A program made the translations under genes and the position numbers. A stretch of DNA of 64,000 nt from Methanobacterium subterraneum. Its GTDB lineage: Archaea; Methanobacteriota; Methanobacteria; Methanobacteriales; Methanobacteriaceae. This document shows, one piece after another, positions 1 to 14,536 of the stretch; positions within the stretch are counted from its first letter, which is position 1, and each line of letters begins with the position of its first letter. The DNA is taken from the NCBI RefSeq assembly GCF_002813695.1, contig NZ_CP017768.1:1198501-1262500 (forward strand), given 5' to 3'. The notes below the pieces were generated by a model. The model saw only the letters and a program-made list of their open reading frames with translations. It did not search any database and was not told the origin of the DNA.

Positions 1-1269
<1,269 letters not shown>

Positions 1270-1271
<2 letters not shown>

Positions 1272-1307
1272 GGTCTTTCTTAAACCTCAAAATTCTTTAT
1301 TTTTTTA
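1270..1307 (+). terminator. Hairpin plus T-run after mvhA
   Basis: GAGGT (1270-1274) can pair with ACCTC (1284-1288), and a T-rich run ends at 1306. It overlaps the mvhA stop codon, so the hydrogenase transcript probably ends here. Confidence 0.5.
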
Positions 1308-1545
1308 TCCGTAATATTTATTTACCTAAAAATTACCATTTATTTTAAAAATAAAAAACAAACTAAGTAATAAGCATAAAACTTCCATAATTAGATTCGT
1401 ATTATCAAGATATGGGATCATACCCCTGGATCCTTTCATAGAAGTTTATTTTTTAAAGTCCAATGGAAAAAACGATAAGCATATAAAAAGTTACAGTAAG
1501 AATATTTGATAGAATTATGTTTTCTTTACTAAATTTTGTGATCCA

Positions 1546-2940
1546 ATGACTGACACCCGTTTGAAGATGCAACTGGAAAAGGCCACTGAAGACTTGGATA
1601 AAACCACTGCTGTGGAGGGTATCCTTATTGTGGCCAGTGATGGGCGGATATTACACCACAAATTACGGGTTGATGTGGATATAAATCTTTTCGGCCCCAT
1701 GTCCCAAGTTATTTCCAGCTCATCCCTTAGACTTTTAAACTCATCTGGCCAGGGTAAAATGGAAAGAGTGTTAGTGGAGTCATCTGGAGGGAAAGCACTC
1801 TTTTTAGGCCTGGGAAATGTTCATTTAATCATTTTAATGCATGACTCAGCTAACGTGGGTATGGTTCTGGTGAATGCCAAAAGAGCATCCCCAAAAATAC
1901 ATGAATTAACCCAGGACATTGCATTAAAAACTCCAGAAGAAATTCCAATTCCTGAAAAAGTGCAATTTGAAGAGGCAGTACCCTCATTGGCAACAGATGA
2001 ACCCGTGGCTGAAAAAGTTGCCACCAAAGAATCCTCAATCGAAACTATTGTTGCAGATGTAAAACCAGTGAAGATAACAACTAAAGAAGCTCACGACATA
2101 AAAACGAAAGAACCAATTACTGGAAAAATTCATGATCAGGCCCTCGAAACCTCTGAAATACCAGAAACCCCTGTTGGAGAAGTTGAAGTTCCAGATAAGG
2201 TGGTTGCCGAATCAAGTGTGTTAACTGAGAAACATGTGAAAGAAGGCAACCCAAAATCAGTTGGCGAATCAATATTCGAAAGAACTGAAAAAATAACTGC
2301 AGAACCCATAACAGATATGACTGAATCCATTACCGGACCTTCTGCTGAGGAACCTCTACCCCAGGATACGAAGACAAAAGTTGAAAGTGAAATGGAAACT
2401 TCTGAAACTGAAGTTAAAGAAGTAATTGAAGAAATTAAACCAGGTATACCCACAGTCAAACCACCTATCTCATTTCCCTCATTACCGGAACATGTTGAAG
2501 TACCTGATGACCTTGAAAAACGTTCCCAACTCCTGTTAGACATTTATGAATCAATATTCCTGGCCATGGCCATGGGTGCAGCCAAGATCATGGGAGTTGC
2601 TCCTGCCAGAGGACTTACCAAACAATTCTTGCCCTTCGAAAAGTGTAAAAGACTCCTGGGGAATGTGGATTTAAAGAGTAATGCCACCATTGACTTTGCC
2701 CAGATCAAGAAAAATGCAGAAAAAATCCCACTCCCTGAAAGGGAAGAAATATTCATCCAGGATTTCAACCGTATCATCGAAGTCATAACTGAAAATTATG
2801 GTAGAGTAATGGGTTACGAGGCGTTTAGAGGCATGGTAAGGCCAGAATTCCATGAAATTAAAAAATCGTATGGCAAAGCAATGGATGAATTAAACATAAA
2901 ACAAAGTATGCATCCTGAAATAGCCCATCTATTCGCTTAA
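1546..2940 (+). CDS. Roadblock/LC7-like domain protein with long acidic linker and C-terminal helical domain
   Basis: Residues 1 to about 120 look like a roadblock/LC7 (profilin-like) fold: the segment [17 protein letters not shown] begins it and a second hydrophobic strand pair ([14 protein letters not shown]) follows. Residues about 125-310 are a Glu/Thr/Pro/Lys-rich, low-complexity, probably disordered linker. Residues about 311-464 form a helix-rich domain containing the hydrophobic stretch [15 protein letters not shown] and no motif I recognise. In prokaryotes roadblock proteins usually regulate small GTPases or act as scaffolds; no GTPase gene is adjacent. The gene stands alone, with about 275 nt before it and 296 nt before the RFC genes. 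The function is unknown. Confidence 0.7.
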   Translation: MTDTRLKMQLEKATEDLDKTTAVEGILIVASDGRILHHKLRVDVDINLFGPMSQVISSSSLRLLNSSGQGKMERVLVESSGGKALFLGLGNVHLIILMHDSANVGMVLVNAKRASPKIHELTQDIALKTPEEIPIPEKVQFEEAVPSLATDEPVAEKVATKESSIETIVADVKPVKITTKEAHDIKTKEPITGKIHDQALETSEIPETPVGEVEVPDKVVAESSVLTEKHVKEGNPKSVGESIFERTEKITAEPITDMTESITGPSAEEPLPQDTKTKVESEMETSETEVKEVIEEIKPGIPTVKPPISFPSLPEHVEVPDDLEKRSQLLLDIYESIFLAMAMGAAKIMGVAPARGLTKQFLPFEKCKRLLGNVDLKSNATIDFAQIKKNAEKIPLPEREEIFIQDFNRIIEVITENYGRVMGYEAFRGMVRPEFHEIKKSYGKAMDELNIKQSMHPEIAHLFA

Positions 2941-3236
2941 TAAATGGAATCCCTTTGTAAGTTGGAAATCTTTATCATTATAAGACCAATATGATGTAAA
3001 CCAATATTTTAAAATCCAAATAATCTCTTTTAAACACAACAACCTATCAAAACTAAATATAGCAGTTTATAAAGATTTTTATAAACTCTTTTTATAAATC
3101 AAATAAATTTACACATCAAAGGGGTTAATAAACCTATAATGTTAAAATTTCAAAACTTTTTAAAATACCAATTACATACCAATAGTCATATTACATTCAC
3201 AAAAATTTCTGTAGTAAAACAAAAACGGTGATAATC
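2941..3236. other. AT-rich intergenic region upstream of rfcS
   Basis: No gene is seen. It holds several TTTATAAA motifs; AGTTTATAAA (3064-3073) and TTTATAAACT (3078-3087) form a perfect inverted repeat with a 4-nt spacer. TATA-like motifs are abundant and the actual promoter cannot be chosen. Confidence 0.4.
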
Positions 3237-5765
<2,529 letters not shown>

Positions 5766-5814
5766 ATTTTTCCCTATTTTTTCTTATTTCATTATTAATT
5801 ATAATCTGGGATTC

Positions 5815-6444
5815 TCAATAGACTGTAAAACTGTTTACAATCTTATCCATATTTGCCTGGTTCTGATTTAGATGATCTTTCTCAGATGAAAAGAAACTTA
5901 TTTGATATAATTTTCCATTTTTAACAAATACTATGTCAATTGACTCAGATACGAACTCTCCTTCATTAAATCCGCTGTAATAATTCAAAGAATCGATTTT
6001 ATAACCAGTGTTATTTGCTATTTGAATGGTATCAACAGTGTAATCTGCACTATGATTTCCAATATTTTTAGGTTCCAGTTTAAGAGCCTCTTCATAGGCA
6101 GATAAATTGGTATCAATGGGCCTATAAACTACAATCTGGTCACCATTGATAAATCTAGCGGATACTATGTAAGAATAATTATAAGAACTGTTATAAGAAG
6201 GATCAAGCTTGTTGATATGTACAAAATCATGGAGAAAATTATGGGAAAAGGATAAATAATCACTGTTGTAAGAAAAACCATTATCAGTACCGTAAGCTTC
6301 AAAGGGATGCAAATAACCAGAAATAAAACCATATACAGCTATAAAAAGACAAATACTAACCCACAACATCCTAAACTTTTCCATATGCCCCATTCCTATT
6401 AGTTTTTTTGTATTCGAAGTCCCAAAAAAACCACTTGTAGACAT
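5815..6444 (-). CDS. Membrane-anchored PsbP-like protein
   Basis: 209 aa. An N-terminal hydrophobic segment (LWVSICLFIAVYGFISGYL) follows a short basic region and suggests a signal anchor or signal peptide; the rest would be outside the cell. The C-terminal half resembles the PsbP-like exported domains of Methanobacteria: a Gly/Tyr-rich segment, then VFVKNGKLYQISFFSS and a final NSFTVY, typical of a domain that monitors surface or lipid interactions. Function is unknown. The start is uncertain: an ATG at 6384 would give a shorter, more usual N-terminus. It is convergent with rfcL and shares a T-rich intergenic end. Confidence 0.6.
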   Translation of the reverse strand: MSTSGFFGTSNTKKLIGMGHMEKFRMLWVSICLFIAVYGFISGYLHPFEAYGTDNGFSYNSDYLSFSHNFLHDFVHINKLDPSYNSSYNYSYIVSARFINGDQIVVYRPIDTNLSAYEEALKLEPKNIGNHSADYTVDTIQIANNTGYKIDSLNYYSGFNEGEFVSESIDIVFVKNGKLYQISFFSSEKDHLNQNQANMDKIVNSFTVY

Positions 6445-6535
6445 TATAAAACTCTTGTTTTAATCTAAAATTTGAGTTTATGTTATTTATGTTCAGCGTT
6501 CTAATCTAATTTCCCACTTTTGATAAATTACCCGC

Positions 6536-7885
6536 TTAAAATGAAAGACCTAATGTAAACATCACCATCATCACCAGGAAGGTGTTGGCAACAGGGTCAG
6601 TTATGCTGGTGGATAATGGTATGACTATGTTGTCGGGATCAAGACCTTTTCTGTAGGAAATAGTGTTCAGGTAGAAAGCAATTAAAAGCATGATTGGTGT
6701 GAGCATCAATCCTGCTGATGTGCTGATAAAGACCATCTTAGCAAGTCCAACTGATTCTACACCAATAGCCAGGGATCCAAAGTAAGCTAAAACTCCTATT
6801 AAGGGGTAAATAATTATTGCCAGGATTATGATTATAGCAAAGTTCCTTAATGCACCTTCTGTAGGTTTTAATGAAGATTCTATGGATCCAATGTGTAATC
6901 CAGAGGATAATCTTGCCCCTAAAATACTTACCAGGTCTCCGCTTTCGCCTGAAAATAAGGGTACCAAAGCCAGAATGCTGGGATTACTTAAAATAGTTGA
7001 AAAACTGCCGTTTAAAATTGTACCGGCAGTTGTTCCAAACAAGGAGGATAAAAACAGTGTGGGAGTACTGTGCACAATAATCTTTTTAAGATGGTTTCCG
7101 CTTTTAATCCCATAGATAAAGCCCACAATTCCAATTATAATAAATATTGCAAATAAAACTGTATCCACATATCCATTCCGTATCCATAATAATATCTGTA
7201 CCGCTAAAAGGATTGATGGAATAGTAAAAAGGTCTCCTGAAGCTGCAATTAACGGTGTGGTTACATTATCAGGATCCCATCCATTTTCATAACTTTTTAT
7301 AGAAATTAAAATTGTTGCCGGTAACAGCAGTGCACCTGAAAAAATTCCTCCAAGTACGGAAATAAGTGTGAAATCCACGATGCTGATACTTTCAAATCCT
7401 AGGAGAATACAAAAACCCTTAGCTGCAAATGCAAGGAAAATTGACATTATAATGGTTAAAATCATTGCAGAAATGATATTCTGATTTAATACTGGTGATT
7501 TCTTTAATTCTGGAGTTAAAGTACCAATATGGAGGTTTGAACCTAATCTTGACCCTAATGCACCAAATATGTTACCCCTCATCCCAATTGCACCAGGAAT
7601 AAGAACAAGAAGCCCAGGAAGCATTTCCAGTGTGTTTGTCATTCCACTTAGAAGTATGCCTGCTATTAAATCCCCAATAGCACATATGAAAAGAGCGGTG
7701 AATGTTTCACCTAAAACCCTTGAAAAATCTCTGAAAAAGTTAGTAATCTTACCGCTTATGATGAAAGGGATCTGGAGAGTATTCAAAGACCTTTTTGAAA
7801 CTAGGACTGATAATCTTGCCATCCAGTTTAGAACGATATGGATTATATCGCCAATCTTCTTCACTAGTTTCTCCGTCCATTTCAC
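6536..7885 (-). CDS. MgtE/SLC41-type divalent cation transporter, two-repeat form
   Basis: 449 aa of mostly membrane segments. Two homologous halves carry the MgtE integral-membrane signature: [20 protein letters not shown] in the first and [20 protein letters not shown] in the second, each followed by a HIG motif. Cytoplasmic N and CBS domains of bacterial MgtE are missing, as in SLC41-like archaeal transporters, which move Mg2+ or similar cations. The GTG start at 7885 has AGGGTGG upstream. An Lrp-type regulator and a PhoU/TrkA-C protein lie upstream on the same strand, suggesting a set of ion-homeostasis genes. Confidence 0.82.
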   Translation of the reverse strand: MKWTEKLVKKIGDIIHIVLNWMARLSVLVSKRSLNTLQIPFIISGKITNFFRDFSRVLGETFTALFICAIGDLIAGILLSGMTNTLEMLPGLLVLIPGAIGMRGNIFGALGSRLGSNLHIGTLTPELKKSPVLNQNIISAMILTIIMSIFLAFAAKGFCILLGFESISIVDFTLISVLGGIFSGALLLPATILISIKSYENGWDPDNVTTPLIAASGDLFTIPSILLAVQILLWIRNGYVDTVLFAIFIIIGIVGFIYGIKSGNHLKKIIVHSTPTLFLSSLFGTTAGTILNGSFSTILSNPSILALVPLFSGESGDLVSILGARLSSGLHIGSIESSLKPTEGALRNFAIIIILAIIIYPLIGVLAYFGSLAIGVESVGLAKMVFISTSAGLMLTPIMLLIAFYLNTISYRKGLDPDNIVIPLSTSITDPVANTFLVMMVMFTLGLSF

Positions 7886-8006
7886 CTAACCACCCTAAAA
7901 TTACAGAATGGGCTAATTTAACTAAATAAAATTCAAATAAACATCTTAAATCATTGTACTTGTTAAGTGTAATCTGATTTTCCGACATTTCTACCTTATT
8001 TTTCCA

Positions 8007-8449
<443 letters not shown>

Positions 8450-8663
8450 CCAACACCTTATCATAATACAAAATAAAATATATCCACAGTACTTATAAAG
8501 ATTTGGGAATATTACCAAAAATTCTAGTAAAAATGAGTATTTTTCTAAATTAACACACACGATTTAGAAAATTCTAATAAATTATCCGCAAGTATTGTGA
8601 AAAAATATGCTCCCATACTTCCAAAAAAATGGATTAATAATTACTTAAATAAAAATAATGTAT

Positions 8664-9269
<606 letters not shown>

Positions 9270-9306
9270 CGTTCATCCTCCAGAATATTCTAGGTTTAAT
9301 AAACTA

Positions 9307-9338
<32 letters not shown>

Positions 9339-9489
9339 TTCTCCAATGGAGATACTTAAACACTGATCTAAGATCTGAATGAATAACGTAATATTGGGAT
9401 TTCAATTGGGATAATATCCCTGAGCTTTCTAATAAAGGCCGATAAACACTTATAGGTTTTTAAAGCAGGGATGTAATAAGTCCACACTC

Positions 9490-10194
9490 CTAATCATCTT
9501 CCCCCAAAAGATAACCAGCAGAACTCATCATTTTCTCCCGTACATCCGGAATAAAACCCTCCAAAAATTCCAGCATGTCCCTGGGGAGCCCAGGTTTATC
9601 ATCAAAATCACAATTAAAACCTTCAATATCTATCCAAGACTCTATCCAAGACAATGGAATATTACTGAGAGGATAGATTATTTTTACTCCATTTTTCTCA
9701 GATTGGGAGCTTAAAAGGTTTAATTTTTTTCCATTGAGCATGGCTGCCAATATATTCTCCACTTCTTCGTCAAGGGTAAGTGGAAGTGCCACTGCATCAA
9801 TATCACCATTTTCCCCCTCAAGATCCGGTTCTTTAAATTCATCCACCCCATTATCCGGAATAATTAACTCCACCCCATACTTCCGCGTGTAGGGTTCCAG
9901 AACAGCATACAATGTTAAATCTACACAATTTTCCGGACTAATGAGGAGTATTCTATCATGGGGAGTCAGTGCATTTTTAAGCACACGGGAAGCACGGGTA
10001 CAGATCCTCTGGAAGACCTTGGACCTTCTAACCTCGAAATTCGGGAAGTTATCCCGGAACAATTCCTCCTTTTTACGTGAAAACCTGGATAATTTCAGAT
10101 TATTAATATACACCTTATCATCAACTATGCTGACAAATCGAGTTTCCACACCGTTTTTCTGGAGGAATTTAATCACATTCTGCTTCATTATCAT
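9490..10194 (-). CDS. Degenerate PP-loop (TtuA/Ncs6-like) protein
   Basis: 234 aa. The region around RILLISPENCVDLTLYAVLE sits where a PP-loop ATPase would have SGGxDS, but that signature is missing. The C-terminus (IIYPLSNIPLSWIESW, then LEFLEGFIPDVREKM) resembles the end of TtuA/Ncs6-type tRNA thiolases, yet the CxxC zinc motifs of that family are absent. This suggests a catalytically dead paralogue or a very diverged enzyme; the assignment rests on pattern resemblance only. The ATG at 10194 follows AGGAT. It has no close neighbour. Confidence 0.45.
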   Translation of the reverse strand: MIMKQNVIKFLQKNGVETRFVSIVDDKVYINNLKLSRFSRKKEELFRDNFPNFEVRRSKVFQRICTRASRVLKNALTPHDRILLISPENCVDLTLYAVLEPYTRKYGVELIIPDNGVDEFKEPDLEGENGDIDAVALPLTLDEEVENILAAMLNGKKLNLLSSQSEKNGVKIIYPLSNIPLSWIESWIDIEGFNCDFDDKPGLPRDMLEFLEGFIPDVREKMMSSAGYLLGEDD

Positions 10195-10721
10195 ATTTTG
10201 TATCCTGCCAATCCGACTAGTTTTAGTAAATTGACTTGAAATTCAAATTAAAATGTTATCCATCATTAAATCCTTCACTTTAATGATTTAATCTCTTTAA
10301 AATAATTGTATGTTCATAGTAAATATGATCTTCTAAGAGGAATTTTTAAAGGAATGATATCATGAATGGGTGAAAGATTTGAGTAAATTGACAATTATCG
10401 AGAGATTAAATTGGACAGATGATAATTCCCGTGATGATCTTCTTGAACTGGATTTATAGGATTTTTCAGAGGAACAGAGATTAAATGTCCGGGAAATATT
10501 TGGGAAAATTAATTATATCAGTAGTTGTTCCCTTTTTCCCAAGTAATGGATACCCAGCGTAGAAATGAGTTGAGATTTTAAATTTAGAGGAAAGAAATTA
10601 AATGATAATATGAGTATTTTAGTGAAAATATGATTATTTTGGAGAAAATATGGTTTTTTTATTAAGGAATATCCAGATAATATAAGCAAGATGAGTATGC
10701 AAACAGGATGAGGGGCTTGTT
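10195..10721. other. 527-nt intergenic region with a possible interrupted small ORF
   Basis: It holds a TTG-initiated frame (10379-10459, 26 codons, GGGTGA upstream) that continues in the same frame past one TAG to 10546. The rest is AT-rich, with repeated AAATATGATTATTTT-like stretches at 10610-10660, and no other coding signal is seen. Confidence 0.35.
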
Positions 10722-11654
10722 ATGTTTAAAATCTTCGGCCGGAAAACAGATACAGTAAGGGAAAGGGAACTTCTGGAAATAGAAGTAACTGAAGGGATAG
10801 ATTGTCTGGGTGACTTCACATTCAACTTCCACTGGCAGCACAAAGGGGAGAAACTGGATCCCAGCTGGAAAATCCCTGGAAATGATTTAACCTTTGGTGA
10901 GGTAGTGGAACACCTGAAAAATAAGGGTGATGTGCGAATTAATGGTGATGCCGGGCACCGACTGGCATCCAGCATGGGTGTGGATCTACAGTACTTTGGT
11001 GGAACCGGTAGTGACATTCCAGTGGGGGACATCTATGTGGAAGGAGATGCTGACACCCGAATGGGGATCAGCATGACCAGGGGAAACATCTACGTTAAGG
11101 GAAAGGTAAAGGAACCTATGGGAAACCTGGTTGAGGTAAAATCCCAAAAGAATGGTTATAGGCAGTTCAGGAGCATAACCGATATTGTCACCAATGGATT
11201 GGGTGGTGACAAACTGGTGGGTTGTCAGTTTGCCGGTAAAAAGTTCATAATAAATGACGGTACAGTTAAGGACACCATAGGTGCCCGTTTAGATGTTCCA
11301 GCGGAGATCGTGAAAAGGGGAGATGTAGATCTCTCCACCGGGATACTAATGCGCAATGGCACCACCAGAATAAATGGAAACGCCGGTAAAAACACCGGCG
11401 CCCTCTTAAACGGAGGAACAATTATTATTGATGGTAACACCGATGATTTTACAGCCATTGACATGATCAAAGGCATTATTATCATTAATGGAAATGCAGG
11501 GAAGTTTTTAGCGGCCAACAAAAAAAATGGCATTATTCTAGCTAAAAATGGAAATCCAATACCGCCTGCCAGTGAAAAACCTCTTCAGAGTGTGGATCAG
11601 CAGCTACTCATTTCCCAGGGTTTTAATCCCAGTGGTTTTAAGAAGTTTGAGTAG
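10722..11654 (+). CDS. Orphan GXGXG-repeat protein related to formylmethanofuran dehydrogenase subunit C
   Basis: 310 aa. The last 220 residues are a right-handed beta-helix of repeated G-x-x-x-x-G motifs (GDIYVEGDADTRMGISM, GTTRINGNAGKNTGALL, GIIIINGNAGKFLAA), the fold shared by FwdC/FmdC and the glutamate synthase alpha C-domain. The N-terminal 80 residues are not obviously FwdC-like. No other fwd/fmd gene is nearby, so this is a stand-alone paralogue. It may be a scaffold or substrate-channel subunit of an unknown complex. Start ATG 10722 follows GAGGGG. Confidence 0.75.
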   Translation: MFKIFGRKTDTVRERELLEIEVTEGIDCLGDFTFNFHWQHKGEKLDPSWKIPGNDLTFGEVVEHLKNKGDVRINGDAGHRLASSMGVDLQYFGGTGSDIPVGDIYVEGDADTRMGISMTRGNIYVKGKVKEPMGNLVEVKSQKNGYRQFRSITDIVTNGLGGDKLVGCQFAGKKFIINDGTVKDTIGARLDVPAEIVKRGDVDLSTGILMRNGTTRINGNAGKNTGALLNGGTIIIDGNTDDFTAIDMIKGIIIINGNAGKFLAANKKNGIILAKNGNPIPPASEKPLQSVDQQLLISQGFNPSGFKKFE

Positions 11655-11807
11655 ATGAGTAAGAAGTTCGCGGAAGGATAATGGAGAATTTTCAGGGACC
11701 TAGTTGTAAAAATAAAACTTGATTAATTTTTCCTAAAAATATATTAACTAATATTTAAATTAATTCTAATAAGGCTTTATTTAAATAAAAAATGTTTAAT
11801 GAGGTTT

Positions 11808-12683
11808 TTAAGCCTCCCAGTGAAGATTATGCTTTTCGAACTGTTTTTCCAGAACAATCACCAGGACAAAGCCAAATAACCCGGCCAAAATCACCGGTAT
11901 CATTGAGTCCATGGAGGTTGTAATCTTTTCATAGGGTAATCTTAAGGTTCCTATCATCAGCCCCACCAGGAAAGCCATGGTCACTGATTTGTGATTTTTC
12001 AGAAGGTAATCCAGGAGGCGTGAGAATGATAAGATACCTATCACTGCCCCTAAACAAAATGTTAGAATATCAACAAATTTAAGCTGATTCAGGGCTGCCA
12101 GCATGTACTCATACTGGTTTAGAAGGAGCAATAGAAATGCTCCAGAAATACCTGGAAGAATCATTGCACATACCGCCACCATTCCCGACAGGAAAATGAT
12201 GGGCAGAGTATGATTGGCTTGTATTGGGTTTAATCCCACGAATATTATGGCAAAAACAAAGCCAAATACCGCGAAGGCAATGTTCTTAAAGTTGAGTTCA
12301 TCCACATGTTTGTAAACGAAACCAGCCGATGCTAAGATGAGACCAAAGAAGAATGCAAAGGTGGGGGCGGTGTAAACGGACAACATAACCGTCATGATCT
12401 TGGACATGGTTAAAACCGCAACCCCGATTCCAGCAAGTAGAGGTATGAACAGGTTGAAATCCCATTTCAGAATTTCTTCTTTTGATTTTGCAAAATCACC
12501 CTTTAAGGCTGCTAAAACGAAGTTGGCATTTATCTGACTGATGGCATGAACCAGCCTCTGGTAAATACCTGTGATCAGTGCCATGGTGCCCCCAGAAACT
12601 CCAGGAATCACATCGGCAGTGCCCATTAACAACCCACGAAGAAATATTAAAATAGTATCACGGTAAATCTCAATTTTTCGCAT
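11808..12683 (-). CDS. DUF368 membrane protein (polyprenyl-phosphate translocase family)
   Basis: 291 aa with about eight hydrophobic segments. The N-terminal signature GLLMGTADVIPGVSGGTMAL is diagnostic of DUF368, repeated in degenerate form as CAMILPGISGAFLLLLL. Bacterial DUF368 (PopT) proteins recycle undecaprenyl phosphate across the membrane. In a pseudomurein-walled methanogen the likely cargo is a C55 or dolichyl-type phosphate used for wall or glycan synthesis, which is inference. It is a single-gene unit transcribed leftwards. Confidence 0.87.
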   Translation of the reverse strand: MRKIEIYRDTILIFLRGLLMGTADVIPGVSGGTMALITGIYQRLVHAISQINANFVLAALKGDFAKSKEEILKWDFNLFIPLLAGIGVAVLTMSKIMTVMLSVYTAPTFAFFFGLILASAGFVYKHVDELNFKNIAFAVFGFVFAIIFVGLNPIQANHTLPIIFLSGMVAVCAMILPGISGAFLLLLLNQYEYMLAALNQLKFVDILTFCLGAVIGILSFSRLLDYLLKNHKSVTMAFLVGLMIGTLRLPYEKITTSMDSMIPVILAGLFGFVLVIVLEKQFEKHNLHWEA

Positions 12684-12851
12684 GAATAAAATCTCCTAAA
12701 AACACTCTTAAGTAATAAAAGATTAATAGAATGATCGACTTTTTATCAATTAGATTCAGTTTTTTATCTCTCATTAGATTAATGTCTTTTTCTGTTTCAA
12801 TTAAATATTTATTTAATGTATATCTTTCAGTAGATTGAAATTTGATAATGT

Positions 12852-12861
12852 ATGTATATTT
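12852..12861 (+). promoter_or_regulatory. TATA box for candidate RNA gene
   Basis: The element tgtatattta is a good archaeal TATA box. Its centre lies about 23-25 nt upstream of the first G of the GC-rich island at 12879, the standard spacing to a transcription start. Confidence 0.55.
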
Positions 12862-12878
12862 AGGTTTTTTGATTTTTT

Positions 12879-13070
12879 GGGGGCTAAAGGAGTACGCTCA
12901 AATATTAAAACCAAAGATAAATGAGTACAGCCTCGAAAGGGGTTAAAACAACAAGACACTTCAGAACTCCTAAGGTAACAGGGCTACCGCTTCGGAGCAT
13001 ATGGTTATAATGCGGAGGGTAGTAACAATAGGGAACACGGCATTGAAGGCCAATAAAATACTTTTATATT
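12879..13070 (+). ncRNA. Candidate structured non-coding RNA, class unknown
   Basis: A GC-richer island of about 170-190 nt inside AT-rich DNA, with no open frame. Pairings visible by eye: GGGGCU (12880-12885), GUA and CUCA pair with UGAG, UAC and AGCCUC (12922-12934); CCUC-GAAA-GGGG (12931-12942) is a GNRA hairpin that competes for the same CCUC; CUACC, CUUC and GCAU (12984-13000) pair with AUGC, GGAG and GGUAG (13010-13022). A T-rich stretch near 13050-13070 could end it. It does not carry the RNase P or SRP RNA signatures I know. The htpX gene further downstream has its own TATA-like sequence near 13292-13308, so this is probably an independent transcript. Confidence 0.5.
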
Positions 13071-13388
13071 TACTACCAAAAAAAGGTGACAGTTACCAGC
13101 ACTGAACCACCAATTAAAAATAAAACAAGTATTTAAACCATTCCAACATGCCAAAACCCACTGCACCCCCGTTATTGTATTTTAAATACCACTCACTCCC
13201 CATGAAGACATTTTTTTTAAGTTCAATCAATTTTCCTGAAATTTAACTTCAATTTATTTGATTCCCAGGGGGATACATTTTTAGATGAAATTGATTATAT
13301 TTATATACTTAGTTCATTACTATTAATCGCGGAATAATAGAAAATAAAAAAATAAGTAAAAATAAGATGGATAAGGCAGGTGTATAAA

Positions 13389-14342
13389 TTGAAAAGATTT
13401 TTGCTAACACTACGAATATGGTTAGCTACTGCACTATTATTTGGTATACTTTATGCCATAATAACGGTCATTTGCACATATCTGGGCTTTGGAACACCCT
13501 TAATATTTGCCGTAATGGCAATAGTGGTTGTTTTTGCCCAGTACATGCTGGGCCCGGTCATGGTGGAGAAGGTCATGGGTGTGCATTACGTGTCACATCA
13601 CGAAGCACCCAACCTGCATGCCATGGTGGATGAACTGGCCATGAATGCCGGGATCCCCAAACCTAAAGTTGGAATTGCTGAAACCAGCATCCCTAACGCC
13701 TTTGCCTTTGGACGTACCAAGGGTGATGGTCGGGTCTGTGTCACCAGGGGTATTTTGAACCTCCTGGATGAGGAGGAGTTAAAAGCAGTTCTGGGACATG
13801 AAATCAGCCATATCCGCCATAATGACATGGCAGTGATGACCCTCATCAGTGTGGTTCCCCTAATATGTTACTGGATATTCATCAGCACTCTCTTTGGAGA
13901 TAGGGATAGTGATGCGGGAATAATTGGAATTGCAGCCCTGGTAGGATACTTACTGGGACAGTTACTGGTCTTGTTCGTGAGCAGAGTCAGGGAATACTAT
14001 GCTGACGAGGGAAGTGTGGAGATAGGTGGCAAACCCCACAAACTGGCCAGTGCACTTTACAAACTGGTTTATGGATCTGCTAATCTGGATAAAAGACAGG
14101 TTAAAGAAGTGGAAGGAGTTAAGGCATTCTTTGTCAATGATATCTCCGATGCTGGGAACGAAATAAACGACCTCCGACAGCTGGATTCTAATATGGACGG
14201 AGTGATTAGTGAATCAGAACTGGCAGAACTCCGTAATATGAAAACCAGTATAGGAACCGGCAGTAAGATCATGGAATTACTTTCCACCCATCCCAACATG
14301 GTGAAAAGGATTAAACGGTTAGCTGAGCTAAGCGATACCTGA
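13389..14342 (+). CDS. htpX: HtpX-type M48 zinc metalloprotease with EF-hand-like loop
   Basis: Two N-terminal membrane segments, then a cytoplasmic M48 protease domain with the zinc motif HEISH and the third ligand in REYYADEGS; further hydrophobic segments lie between them. HtpX degrades damaged membrane proteins. Near the C-terminus, DSNMDGVISESE (about residues 266-277) matches the 12-residue EF-hand calcium loop at positions 1, 3, 5, 6, 8 and 12, within an insertion not typical of bacterial HtpX. TTG at 13389 is chosen because AGGTG ends 6 nt before it; GTG at 13380 is the alternative. Confidence 0.9.
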   Translation: MKRFLLTLRIWLATALLFGILYAIITVICTYLGFGTPLIFAVMAIVVVFAQYMLGPVMVEKVMGVHYVSHHEAPNLHAMVDELAMNAGIPKPKVGIAETSIPNAFAFGRTKGDGRVCVTRGILNLLDEEELKAVLGHEISHIRHNDMAVMTLISVVPLICYWIFISTLFGDRDSDAGIIGIAALVGYLLGQLLVLFVSRVREYYADEGSVEIGGKPHKLASALYKLVYGSANLDKRQVKEVEGVKAFFVNDISDAGNEINDLRQLDSNMDGVISESELAELRNMKTSIGTGSKIMELLSTHPNMVKRIKRLAELSDT

Positions 14343-14536
14343 TCATCCTCTATTTTTTTATTTTAAACAATCATAAATCTTATTTAAATTTAATTTGCTA
14401 AAAGCTTTATAATACTAGAAAGCCTTTTAAAAAGCTAATTTTAGATAAAATCAGTGCTTTTGATCAAATTATTTAGTTTTTTTCCTAAAAATATATAAAG
14501 AAATGGATTAAAAATCCTAAGAATTAAGAATCCACC

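Noticed and set aside
3064..3087. 10-bp inverted repeat AGTTTATAAA as an operator for rfcS
   Set aside because: The region is rich in TTTATAAA by composition and the repeat is about 150 nt from the start; weak evidence.
7749..7988. 79-codon minus-strand frame overlapping the MgtE-like start
   Set aside because: Out of frame with the transporter and overlaps its N-terminus and ribosome-binding site; no recognisable domain.
12966..12980. CCTAAGGTA, which resembles a conserved 23S rRNA segment
   Set aside because: Flanking bases do not match 23S rRNA; only about nine bases agree.
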